The notes under the pieces were generated by a model. That model searched no databases. It saw only the letters and a program-made list of their open reading frames with translations, and was not told the DNA's origin. Shown here piece after piece: positions 1-6,774 of a stretch of 33,513 nucleotides of DNA. Each line of letters starts with the position of its first letter. Within the stretch, counting starts at the first letter, position 1. A program made the translations under genes and the position numbers. This DNA is from JBICIG01 sp043101605 (lineage in GTDB: Bacteria > Planctomycetota > Phycisphaerae > Phycisphaerales > UBA1924): assembly GCA_043101605.1 (NCBI GenBank), contig JBICIG010000104.1, forward strand, positions 1 to 33,513, in the 5' to 3' direction.

Positions 1-171
1 GTTCGTGACCAGTTCGGTCGCGTCGGCGTTGGGGATCGGGCCGGGGACGGGCGTCCCGCCGCAGCGGATCGAGCGCGTGCTCGGGGTCTTCAAGGCGTAC
101 TGCACGCGGGTCGGCGCCGGGCCCATGCCGACCGAGCAGATCAACGCGACGCGACCGAACTGGTCACGAAC
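1..171. repeat. 25-bp inverted repeat enclosing a flipped purA segment
   Basis: Bases 1-25 are the exact reverse complement of 147-171, and the 121 bases between them form the loop. The minus strand reads PurA into the right arm and then hits a stop, while the plus strand from base 2 reads the next conserved PurA block. Flipping 26-146 would join the two in frame. A chimeric fold-back at a contig end (amplification or assembly) is the simplest explanation. A real inversion cannot be excluded from the sequence alone. Confidence 0.85.
2..145 (+). pseudogene. purA: Displaced PurA internal fragment on the opposite strand
   Basis: Reading from base 2, the plus strand encodes a PurA block of about 46 residues: FVTSSVAS, then GIGPGTGVPP, then a stretch containing KAYCTRVGAGPMPTEQ. 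In adenylosuccinate synthetases this block directly follows the GTYPFVTSS motif, at which the minus-strand purA reading frame breaks. The fragment has no plausible start of its own and loses similarity after about base 140, where it enters the right arm of the inverted repeat. It is a piece of the same purA gene in the wrong orientation, not a separate gene. Confidence 0.8.
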
Positions 172-950
172 GGGTAGGTCCCGTGGTCCACATCCAGCAG
201 CGTTGCGTTCCCACCTTCGAAGAGGACCCGCCCGCCCCGAGCCAGCAGATCGTGCAGCAGCCAGGTGGTGTCGCCGATCATCGGCTCGAGTTCTTTGCCC
301 CACGCGATGAGTTCGTCGGTCAGCGCCTCGGGGTCGAAGTGGGTGTGCCCCCCGCCGAGCCCGTCGAGCAGCGCGTTCTTGAAGACGCACGCCGTGCGCA
401 CCTTGCCGCGCAGGATCTCCGGGCGGAGCAGGTCGCCGACGCGGATCGCGCTGCTGCGCTGAGCCTTGTCGGCGTACGCGGGCCCGATGCCCCGCTTGGT
501 CGTCCCGATCTGCCCGGCCCGGATCGCCGTCTGCGTTCGACCCTCCTGGGCGGTCAGTTCGAGTTCGCGCAGTTCGTCCTCGTGCTTGTGATAGGGCATG
601 ACGACATGGGCCCGGCTGGAGACGACCAGCCCCGAGGTGTCGATGCCGCGCGCCCGCAACCCGGCGATCTCTTCGAGCAGCTTGCCCGGGTCGACGACGA
701 CTCCGTTGCCGATGACCGACCGCTTACCCGGGTAGAGGATGCCCGACGGGATCAGGTGGAGCGCGTAGCGGGTGCCGCCCACGACGATGGAGTGCCCGGC
801 GTTCGCCCCGCCGTTGTACCGCACCGTCGCGTCGTGGCCGGCGGCGAGCAGATCGACGATCTTGCCCTTGCCCTCATCGCCCCACTGGAGCCCGACGACG
901 GCGCACGCTCGCCCGGGGGTGGTCGCCAGCCTGTCGGAGGTTGCCGTCAT
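141..950 (-). CDS. purA: Adenylosuccinate synthetase, N-terminal part (broken)
   Basis: PurA joins IMP and aspartate using GTP to make adenylosuccinate, the first committed step to AMP. The reading frame gives 269 residues against about 430 for the family. Visible motifs are the GTP-binding loop QWGDEGKGK near residue 23, GGANAGHS with the catalytic His, and the signature GIGPAYADKAQR. It runs to GTYPFVTSSVAS and then stops artificially at the inverted-repeat arm (147-171). The TSS motif is followed by Val where Asn is usual, and both copies of this stretch agree. The ATG at 950 is preceded by a purine-rich GGGAG. The C-terminal third is absent apart from the flipped piece at 2-145. Confidence 0.93.
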   Translation of the reverse strand: MTATSDRLATTPGRACAVVGLQWGDEGKGKIVDLLAAGHDATVRYNGGANAGHSIVVGGTRYALHLIPSGILYPGKRSVIGNGVVVDPGKLLEEIAGLRARGIDTSGLVVSSRAHVVMPYHKHEDELRELELTAQEGRTQTAIRAGQIGTTKRGIGPAYADKAQRSSAIRVGDLLRPEILRGKVRTACVFKNALLDGLGGGHTHFDPEALTDELIAWGKELEPMIGDTTWLLHDLLARGGRVLFEGGNATLLDVDHGTYPFVTSSVASR

Positions 951-1123
951 CGCCGCTCCCGATCAACGCCCGAATCCGGTCGCGGGCCCTCACGACCTGT
1001 GCGATCCGTCCAGCCGGACGCCAAGCGTAGCCCCCGAACCCCGGCGAACCCCATCGCCGGCGCTCCGGAGATCTCACTCAAGCGGGGGCCCGGGCCGCCC
1101 GATCATCCCCGCGAGGACTCTGC

Positions 1124-1297
1124 ATGGCGCACGATAAGGAAATCCGGATCATGTGCCCGCGGCTGACCTGCCGCAAGCTGCTGTCGGTCCCGGAATCGGC
1201 ACGGGGCAAGACCGTCCGCTGTCGGTACTGCCGGACGAGCATCCGGATCCCCGAAGCCAAGTCCGCCGGCCGCCCCGAGTCGAGCGCCGCGGGCTGA
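1124..1297 (+). CDS. Small zinc-ribbon protein (57 aa)
   Basis: This short gene encodes 57 residues. It has two cysteine pairs that could form a zinc ribbon: C-P-R-L-T-C near residue 11 and C-R-Y-C near residue 33, followed by the basic stretch RTSIRIPE. The spacing resembles the MJ0042-type small zinc fingers common in planctomycetes, where the motif is followed by a strand ending in I-x-V/I-P. GAGGA at 1113-1117 is a good ribosome binding site before ATG 1124. It lies between the divergent purA and the downstream glycosyltransferase, with 46 bp to the latter. Function is unknown; nucleic-acid or protein binding is a guess. Confidence 0.7.
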   Translation: MAHDKEIRIMCPRLTCRKLLSVPESARGKTVRCRYCRTSIRIPEAKSAGRPESSAAG

Positions 1298-1320
1298 GCC
1301 CCGCGAATCCTCCGCGTCGC

Positions 1321-1326
1321 TAGAGT
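1321..1326 (+). promoter_or_regulatory. Possible -10 hexamer (TAGAGT) for the glycosyltransferase gene
   Basis: TAGAGT lies 17 nt before ATG 1344, with no Shine-Dalgarno sequence in between. It would give a leader of about 10 nt. No -35 box is recognisable. Confidence 0.3.
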
Positions 1327-1343
1327 GACCATCGCGACGCGCT

Positions 1344-2828
1344 ATGGACGCCGATTCCCACACTTCTGAGTCAACGCCCGTCCGGGCCCGTCGGCGGATT
1401 CCGCGTCGCGTGGCCACCTGGTGGCTGCTGCTGACGCCGGTGCTGTGCCTGCTCGCGGCGACCCTGCCGCATCTCGATCAGGGCGGCTACCGCAAGGACA
1501 CGGGGCGATACGCCGCGGTCGGGCTGCAGGCATGGCGCGACGGGCACGCGTGGACGCTCTACCTGCACCCCGAGGAGCCCCCCTACTTCGCCAAGCCCCC
1601 GCTGGCGTTCTGGATCCACGGGCTGTCGATGCATGCCCTGGGGGTGCAGGTGTGGGCGGCAAGGCTGCCGAGCATCCTCGCCGCAGCCGGGTGCGTCCTG
1701 CTGACCGTGCTCATCGCTCGCGCGTTCTTCCGAAGACCCTCGGCGCTGGCGGCAGGGGTGACGCTCGCGTTCACCTACGAGTTCTTCCGCCGGGCGCGGG
1801 AGATCTCGCTGGACCTGTGGCAACTGCTGTTTCTGCTCGGGGCGTTGTGGCTGGTGAGCGTGGCGATCACGCGGAATCGGCGCGCGCTGTGGCTCCTCGC
1901 GGGCATCCCGATCGGGTTGGCGCTGATGACCAAGCCGCTCGCCGCGCTGACCGCTTACCCGCTGCTGATCGTGTGGCTTCTGTGGATCGGACGGGCGCGG
2001 CTGATTCCGTGGTGCCTCGGCGGGATGGGCGTGGCGCTCGCGGTCGCCCTCCCTTGGCACGGGTCTATGTACGCGATCCACGGGAGCGCGTTCACGGACG
2101 CGTACTTCGGCTCCGAGGTCGTCGCGCGGGCCCAAGGGGAGATCCAGACCCGCAGCCCCCTCTACTTCGTTTCGATCATCTCGCGGACCTACTGGCCCTG
2201 GCTCATCCCGGCCACGCTCGGGGTCGTGGAGTTCGTTCGGCGGCGGCGGGAGCTGACGCCGGGCTCGCCGGCGGGCATGGGGCTGCGGCTGGCGATCGTG
2301 TGGGCCTTGGGGTGGTTGGTGCTTCTGAGCGCCTTTCCGGACAAGCACCCGCGCTACGCCCTGCCGATCTATCCGGCGCTGGCGCTCCTCGCGGGGTGGT
2401 GGACGGCTTCGTGCGCGCCCGCGGCGCTGCGGGGAGCCCTGCACCGGGCGCGGCCGTTCGTCGCTCCGGGCGCGGTGGCGGTGCTGGTTCTGGTCAGCCT
2501 GCTCCCGATCCGCTTCCAGAGGCCCCGGCACGCCGACTGGCGGGAACTCTCGGAGTTTCTGGCTGACAAGAGCCCGGACCTCGTCTGGTCGCGGTTCATG
2601 GGCTCGAACGACCGGGGCGAATTCTACCTCGACCAGGGCTACTGGCCCCGCAGCGCCGACGGGCCCGATGGCGCGATCTCGCCCGACCTGCCCGAGGGGG
2701 CGCTGATCGTCACGAAGCACACGGGCGAACTCATGCCACACGCTCCCGGGCGGGTCGTGTTCGAGTCCTCGGACGGGGTTTTCATGGTTCGGCGGAACGG
2801 GCGCGTGCGTTCGGCGGGCGGGCCGTGA
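1344..2828 (+). CDS. ArnT-like integral membrane glycosyltransferase (GT39/GT83 type)
   Basis: This is a 494-residue multi-pass membrane protein of the dolichyl-phosphate-mannose / ArnT glycosyltransferase superfamily, which moves a sugar from a polyprenyl-phosphate carrier to an acceptor on the outer face of the membrane. The first membrane segment is at about residues 25-43. It is followed by a periplasmic loop with the family Asp in D52-T-G-R-Y (compare D-E-x-R-Y in ArnT) and the Y-F-A-K84-P-P motif, then roughly ten hydrophobic segments. A short soluble C-terminal domain (about 395-494) contains HADWRELSEFL. The acceptor and sugar cannot be deduced. It converges on the hotdog gene with a 23-bp gap. 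Confidence 0.85.
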   Translation: MDADSHTSESTPVRARRRIPRRVATWWLLLTPVLCLLAATLPHLDQGGYRKDTGRYAAVGLQAWRDGHAWTLYLHPEEPPYFAKPPLAFWIHGLSMHALGVQVWAARLPSILAAAGCVLLTVLIARAFFRRPSALAAGVTLAFTYEFFRRAREISLDLWQLLFLLGALWLVSVAITRNRRALWLLAGIPIGLALMTKPLAALTAYPLLIVWLLWIGRARLIPWCLGGMGVALAVALPWHGSMYAIHGSAFTDAYFGSEVVARAQGEIQTRSPLYFVSIISRTYWPWLIPATLGVVEFVRRRRELTPGSPAGMGLRLAIVWALGWLVLLSAFPDKHPRYALPIYPALALLAGWWTASCAPAALRGALHRARPFVAPGAVAVLVLVSLLPIRFQRPRHADWRELSEFLADKSPDLVWSRFMGSNDRGEFYLDQGYWPRSADGPDGAISPDLPEGALIVTKHTGELMPHAPGRVVFESSDGVFMVRRNGRVRSAGGP

Positions 2829-2851
2829 CCCGAAAGGTCAGCCGCCAGAGA

Positions 2852-3370
2852 TCAGTCGCCGAAGCCGCTCATCTTGAGAAGCATGCGGAACCCGTCGCCG
2901 AAGATGAAGTTCTCCTTGGGGAACTCCATGCCGCCCATGTTCTGGTCGAGGTGGCTGAACATGAGGTCGATGCGGCCGATCGTCCGGGGCGGGGCGTCGG
3001 GGGTCGCGTGGTCGATCAGATCGATCGTGCCCTCGGTCGAAGCGCCGAGCGGGGTCATCTGCAGGATCGTCGCGGTGTAGCGGAGCGTCGAGCCCGGAGC
3101 GGCGTCCTCGGTGATCTCGGCGCGGGAGACCTTGGCCAGAACGACCTTCTGCTTGAAGTCCTCGGCGTGCCCGACGAGCACGCCGGCGGTCTGGGCCAAG
3201 CCCGCGATGATCAGCGAGGCGGGCATGATCGGGAGCGCGGGGAGCCCTCGCTCGGGATCGGCCTCGAAGTGGTCGTGGAGGTGGTCCTCGGCGAGGCTGA
3301 CATTCTTGATCGCGACCAGCCGCCGGCCGCGCTCGAGCTCGACGATGCGATCGATCCACATCCAGCGCAT
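2852..3370 (-). CDS. FabZ/FabA-like hotdog protein lacking the catalytic glutamate
   Basis: A 172-residue hotdog-fold protein related to 3-hydroxyacyl-ACP dehydratases. The conserved His is present in HDH34FEADP, followed by LPIMPASLIIAGLAQ, which aligns with the FabZ motif P-x-M-P-G-V-L-x-x-E-A. At the Glu position there is Ala56, and the Gly after MP is Ala51, so the classical His/Glu dehydratase dyad is incomplete. I chose ATG 3370 because it begins the conserved W-I-D-R-I-V start and has AGGAA upstream; the open frame extends further but only overlaps the ACP gene. It is third in the order fabZ, ACP, hotdog. It may bind acyl-ACP without dehydrating it, or use another residue. Confidence 0.8.
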   Translation of the reverse strand: MRWMWIDRIVELERGRRLVAIKNVSLAEDHLHDHFEADPERGLPALPIMPASLIIAGLAQTAGVLVGHAEDFKQKVVLAKVSRAEITEDAAPGSTLRYTATILQMTPLGASTEGTIDLIDHATPDAPPRTIGRIDLMFSHLDQNMGGMEFPKENFIFGDGFRMLLKMSGFGD

Positions 3371-3410
3371 GCGGCGGGTTCCTGAAGCGACGGGTCGGGG
3401 GAAGCCGGGA

Positions 3411-3800
3411 TCAGCCGCCGTTGCCCAGCTTGGTCTCGCAGAAGTTGACGAGCGTGTCGACGGTGAAGATCTCGGCGACCTTGGTGATCTCCGGGTTGTC
3501 TCCCAGCGAGGTGAAGTCCGCGTGGGGCATCCGGGTCTTGAGTTCCTCGAGCCCCTTGGGGGTGATCTTGCCTTCCTGGACGAACTCGGGGTTCTGGGCG
3601 ACATTGTCGGGGAACAGTTCGCCCTGCTCGATCTTGAAGCCGAACGCCTGCTCGAGCTTGAAGACGATGTCGAGGAAGTCGATCGATTCGGCGCCGAGGT
3701 CGGTGGTCAGGCGGGCACCGGGGGTCACCTCGTCCTCGTCCACCGCCAGGGCGTCCACAAGGACCTCTTGGACTTTCTCGAAGATCTCGTCGCGTGTCAT
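3411..3800 (-). CDS. Extended acyl carrier protein
   Basis: A 129-residue acyl carrier protein; standard bacterial ACPs are about 80. Residues 1-55 look canonical, with the phosphopantetheine serine in L-G-A-E-S39-I-D and the recognition helix DFLDIVFKLEQAFG. The normal end is interrupted by about 45 extra residues (roughly 60-105, containing FPDNVAQNPEFVQEG). The final helix then resumes around VAEIFTVDTLVNFCE. ATG 3800 has a strong GGAGGGG ribosome binding site. The gene lies 70 bp downstream of fabZ and 40 bp upstream of the second hotdog gene, so it probably carries the acyl chain both proteins act on. Confidence 0.88.
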   Translation of the reverse strand: MTRDEIFEKVQEVLVDALAVDEDEVTPGARLTTDLGAESIDFLDIVFKLEQAFGFKIEQGELFPDNVAQNPEFVQEGKITPKGLEELKTRMPHADFTSLGDNPEITKVAEIFTVDTLVNFCETKLGNGG

Positions 3801-3870
3801 GCGGTCGGTCCCCTCCGCGAAGGAGCATGGGGTTGAAGCTCCGCCGGCTTCGGCGGAGGAAGCGGTCATC

Positions 3871-4287
3871 CTAGCCATCGGCTCGGAGTGCGCCCACCCG
3901 CGGGGCGCGGAGCAGCAGCCTGCCCGAAACGGCCACGGGGGGCGTCGGGTGCGCCGTCCCGAGCACCAAACCCTTGCCCTTGAACCAGATAGCGTCGCTG
4001 TCGGCGCTCTGACGCTCCACTTCCACGCGGAGCGTCTCGCCCGGTCTGACGAAGTGGCCGTACTTGAGTGCCTTCACTTCGCCCAGAACCATCGGCGGAA
4101 TCCCGGGCTCGACCGGCACAAGCCTCCGGGCCGCCTGCACCATCGCCTCGAGCATCAGAACGCCCGGCATCACCGGGAAGGTCGCGAAGTGATCCTGCAG
4201 GTACTCCTCGGCGGAGGTGAGCTGCTTGATCGCGACGATCCGGTCGGCGTCCTGTTCGAGCACCTTGTCGATCAATGTGAATCGCAT
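3871..4287 (-). CDS. 3-hydroxyacyl-ACP dehydratase FabZ family
   Basis: A 138-residue hotdog enzyme that would remove water from 3-hydroxyacyl-ACP in fatty-acid-type chain elongation. Both catalytic residues are visible: His33 in QDHFATFP and Glu47 in VMPGVLMLEAMVQ. The start is set at ATG 4287 (MRFTLIDKVLEQ); the longer open frame to 4329 adds a non-conserved basic leader. It is first of a three-gene minus-strand operon with the extended ACP and the Glu-less hotdog protein, and it is divergent from recO. No ketosynthase or reductase lies next to it, so this may serve a specialised acyl product. The symbol fabZ is withheld because the main FabZ may be elsewhere. Confidence 0.87.
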   Translation of the reverse strand: MRFTLIDKVLEQDADRIVAIKQLTSAEEYLQDHFATFPVMPGVLMLEAMVQAARRLVPVEPGIPPMVLGEVKALKYGHFVRPGETLRVEVERQSADSDAIWFKGKGLVLGTAHPTPPVAVSGRLLLRAPRVGALRADG

Positions 4288-4297
4288 GCGAGCGGAC

Positions 4298-4303
4298 ACC
4301 TTA
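4298..4303 (-). promoter_or_regulatory. Possible -10 hexamer (TAAGGT) for the fabZ-ACP operon
   Basis: On the minus strand TAAGGT lies 10 nt before ATG 4287, without a Shine-Dalgarno sequence. The predicted leader is only a few bases long. Confidence 0.35.
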
Positions 4304-4339
4304 GATCCGATCCGCCCGCGCCGCCACAAGCGGCCCCGT

Positions 4340-4345
4340 TACGCT
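4340..4345 (+). promoter_or_regulatory. -10 hexamer (TACGCT) 7 nt before the recO start
   Basis: TACGCT ends 7 nt before ATG 4353, so transcription would begin at or next to the start codon. No ribosome binding site is present. It follows the spacing seen at other genes in this window. Confidence 0.5.
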
Positions 4346-4352
4346 TGGGCGC

Positions 4353-5111
4353 ATGGCTGCGGAACCAGACGAGGCGGTGTGCCTGCGGGCGTGGGAGTGG
4401 TCCGAGACGAGCCAGACGGTCGCGCTGCTCACTCGGCGGGGGGGCGTGCTGCGCGCGCTCGCCAAGGGCTCCCGGCGCGAGAAGGCTCCGTACTCCGGCG
4501 GGTTCGAACCCCTTACCCTCGGCGAGGTCCTGGTCATCCGCAAGCCCGCCGACCGGCTGAGCCTGGTGACCGAATGGGAGTTGCGCGAGACCTTCCCGGC
4601 GATCCGTGCCCGCTACGACGCGTTCGAAGCGGGGATGTACATGGCCGAAGCCTCCCTGCAAGGGGTCTCGGAAGGGGACCCGCACCCCCGGGTGTTCGAG
4701 GCGCTCATCGCGGGGCTCCGCCGGCTGGACCGATCGCCCCGGGTCGCGGCGGCGTGGTTCCTCTGGAAGCTGCTGGTTGACCTCGGCGTCGGGCTCGACC
4801 TCGAGCGGGATGTCCGGGCCGACGCGCCGCTCGACCTCGATCGCTCGCTGGTCCTCGATCCGCGGGCGGGCGGGTTCACGCGGGTCGAGGACGACTCGAT
4901 CCGGTCGCGCTGGGGGGTGCGCGCCGAGACGGTCGAGCGGTTGCGCGACCTGTCCCGGGCCGAGCCCGAGTCGCTCGAGCGGCTCGATGCGCCGGGGACA
5001 CGCCGGGCGCTGCGTCTTCTGGATGCGTACCTCGCGACGGTTCTCGGACGCCCGCTGGTCAGTTCGGGGTGGCTCGATCTCCCCGAAGGTCGTGGGTCGA
5101 CCCCGGAATAG
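4353..5111 (+). CDS. recO: DNA repair protein RecO
   Basis: RecO helps RecR load RecA onto SSB-coated single-stranded DNA in gap repair. The 252-residue product has the N-terminal OB-fold region (VLRAWEWSETS-like start, then LLTRRGGVLRALAKGSRREK) and the helical RecO domain with FEAGMYMAEASLQ and LRRLDRSPRVAAAWFLWKLL. The C-terminal cysteine cluster found in many RecO proteins is absent. The gene appears leaderless. It is followed after 83 bp by the HDOD-domain gene on the same strand. Confidence 0.87.
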   Translation: MAAEPDEAVCLRAWEWSETSQTVALLTRRGGVLRALAKGSRREKAPYSGGFEPLTLGEVLVIRKPADRLSLVTEWELRETFPAIRARYDAFEAGMYMAEASLQGVSEGDPHPRVFEALIAGLRRLDRSPRVAAAWFLWKLLVDLGVGLDLERDVRADAPLDLDRSLVLDPRAGGFTRVEDDSIRSRWGVRAETVERLRDLSRAEPESLERLDAPGTRRALRLLDAYLATVLGRPLVSSGWLDLPEGRGSTPE

Positions 5112-5194
5112 CTCCGGTTCGGGCCCCGCGGTTGGACCGGGTGGGCGAATTCGCCGATGGGCGGGTGTCGGAACCCGGGATAGCGGGACCTGCC

Positions 5195-6700
5195 ATGGAC
5201 GAACAGCTACTCAGCAAGATCCTGCGGTGCTCCACGCTGCCCTCGCTGCCGGCGGTGGCGATGCGCGTCCTCGACCTCACCTCGGACTCGAATGTCTCGA
5301 TGGATGAACTGGCCGCCGCGGTCCAGCAGGACCAGGGCATGGCCGCCAAGGTCCTCCGCACGGTCAACTCGAGCTTCTACGGGCTCCGCCAGCGGTGCGC
5401 GACGATCCGCAAGGCGTTGGTGATGCTCGGGCTGGCGCCGGTGAAGTGCCTGGTGCTGAGCTTCTCGCTGGTCAGCGCGTTGGAAGAAGATGAGGAGTCC
5501 GGCTTCGACTACACGGCGTACTGGCGTCGCGGGCTGTACACCGCGACGGCGGCCAAGCTGATTGCCGAGCGGGGCGGGCACGCCCATGTCGCCGAGGAGG
5601 CCTTCCTGGGCGGGTTGCTGCAGGACATCGGCATGGTCGCGATGCACCGCGAACTGGGTGACCGGTACATCGCGTCGTTGCAGTCGATCGGCGGCGACCA
5701 TCGCCAGCTCTCCAAGCAGGAGCTGATCGCGTTCGAGCTCTCGCATGCCGAGGTCGGGGCGATGCTCGCGACGCACTGGAAACTCCCCGACGAACTGGTG
5801 CTCCCGATCAAGTATCACGAGCGTCCCACGGCCGCTCCCCCCGCGTGCACGGGCATCGTGCGAGCGGTGGCGATGGGGAACCTGATCCACGATGTGCTGA
5901 CCGATCCCGAGCCGCAGGCCCCGCTGGAGCGGGCGTACCAGCGGGCGAGCGAGTGGTTTAAGCTGAACACGACTCAGGTGGATGACCTGATCACCTGCGT
6001 GGGGCAGTCGGTTCGTGAGCTGGCGCAGCTCTTCCGGCTCAACACGGGCGAGCCCCCGAACCCCGAAGCAGTGCTGGAGCGGGCCCGCACGAGCATGAAT
6101 GTCCTGCGGGAATCGGACCCGGCTTTGGCCGGGATCGCCAGCGACCCCGAGGCGCTGGTCATCACGCCGCTCGAGACCGACGCCCTGACCGGGACCCTGA
6201 CGCGGGACGGGTTCAACGCGGCCTTGCGGAGCGCGTTCCACCTGATCCGCTCCAAGCACGGCGACCTGTCGGTGCTGGTGATGTCGCTCGATGGGTTCGG
6301 GGAGGTCTGCGCCACGGGCCCCGACGAGATCGAGGGCGAGATCGCCCTGAGCACCTGCGCCCTGCTGACGCGGGTGTTCGAGGGGGCTCAGGGCTCGGTG
6401 ACCCGTCTGGCCGACGATCTGTACGCGGTGTTCGTCCCCGGGACGGACCGGCGTGGCGCGACGAGCCTGGCCGAGCGGTTCCGCACCGAACTGGACGCCC
6501 ACAGCCAGCAATGGGATATCCCGGATCTGAAGCAGCCGCTGCGGCTGACGGTGAGCATCGGGCTGGCGTCGCTGTCGGGTCGACAGTCGCCGTTCGCCTC
6601 TCCCGAGCAGTTGATGGCGGCGGCGATGCGGGCGGCCCAGAGCGCCCGGGCCGCGGGCGGGAACACAGTGCGGGCGTTCCTTCCCAAGCAGGCGGCCTGA
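5195..6700 (+). CDS. HDOD-domain protein with degenerate GGDEF domain
   Basis: A 501-residue signalling protein. Residues about 10-210 form an HDOD domain, recognisable from LPSLPAVAMRVLDLTSD, DQGMAAKVLRTVNSSFYG and IRKALVMLGL. Residues about 324-495 resemble a diguanylate cyclase domain: DALTGTLTRDGF at its start and LRLTVSIGLASLSG near its end. The active-site loop reads R404-L-A-D-D-L instead of R-G-G-D-E-F, so cyclase activity is unlikely and a sensory or scaffold role is more plausible. I chose ATG 5195 because MDEQLLSKILRC begins the conserved region; the open frame runs back to 5069 without conservation. HDOD proteins often link stress or c-di-GMP signalling to motility and the cell cycle. 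Confidence 0.85.
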   Translation: MDEQLLSKILRCSTLPSLPAVAMRVLDLTSDSNVSMDELAAAVQQDQGMAAKVLRTVNSSFYGLRQRCATIRKALVMLGLAPVKCLVLSFSLVSALEEDEESGFDYTAYWRRGLYTATAAKLIAERGGHAHVAEEAFLGGLLQDIGMVAMHRELGDRYIASLQSIGGDHRQLSKQELIAFELSHAEVGAMLATHWKLPDELVLPIKYHERPTAAPPACTGIVRAVAMGNLIHDVLTDPEPQAPLERAYQRASEWFKLNTTQVDDLITCVGQSVRELAQLFRLNTGEPPNPEAVLERARTSMNVLRESDPALAGIASDPEALVITPLETDALTGTLTRDGFNAALRSAFHLIRSKHGDLSVLVMSLDGFGEVCATGPDEIEGEIALSTCALLTRVFEGAQGSVTRLADDLYAVFVPGTDRRGATSLAERFRTELDAHSQQWDIPDLKQPLRLTVSIGLASLSGRQSPFASPEQLMAAAMRAAQSARAAGGNTVRAFLPKQAA

Positions 6701-6725
6701 CTCGGTGCATCCGCCGGCGAAGGGG

Positions 6726-6734
6726 TGCTACACT
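6726..6734 (+). promoter_or_regulatory. Extended -10 promoter element (TGCTACACT)
   Basis: TG-C-TACACT matches the extended -10 form TGnTAnnnT. It lies 40 nt upstream of ATG 6775, leaving a leader that includes the GGAGG ribosome binding site at 6764-6768. Confidence 0.45.
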
Positions 6735-6774
6735 GTCTTCCAGGACGCCCCGGATCGGGGCGCGGAGGACCCGC

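Noticed and set aside
1371..2741. 456-codon minus-strand open frame opposite the glycosyltransferase gene
   Set aside because: Its translation is Arg/Gln/Pro low-complexity and it mirrors a well-supported membrane protein gene; it is a shadow frame.
3371..3604. N-terminal extension of the Glu-less hotdog gene
   Set aside because: The extra 78 codons are Ser/Pro/Arg-rich and overlap the ACP gene antisense to nothing conserved; the ribosome binding site and conservation support ATG 3370.
4499..4512. GGTTCGAACCCC, resembling a tRNA T-arm
   Set aside because: It lies inside recO in frame (GFEPL), and no acceptor, D-arm or anticodon arm can be folded around it.
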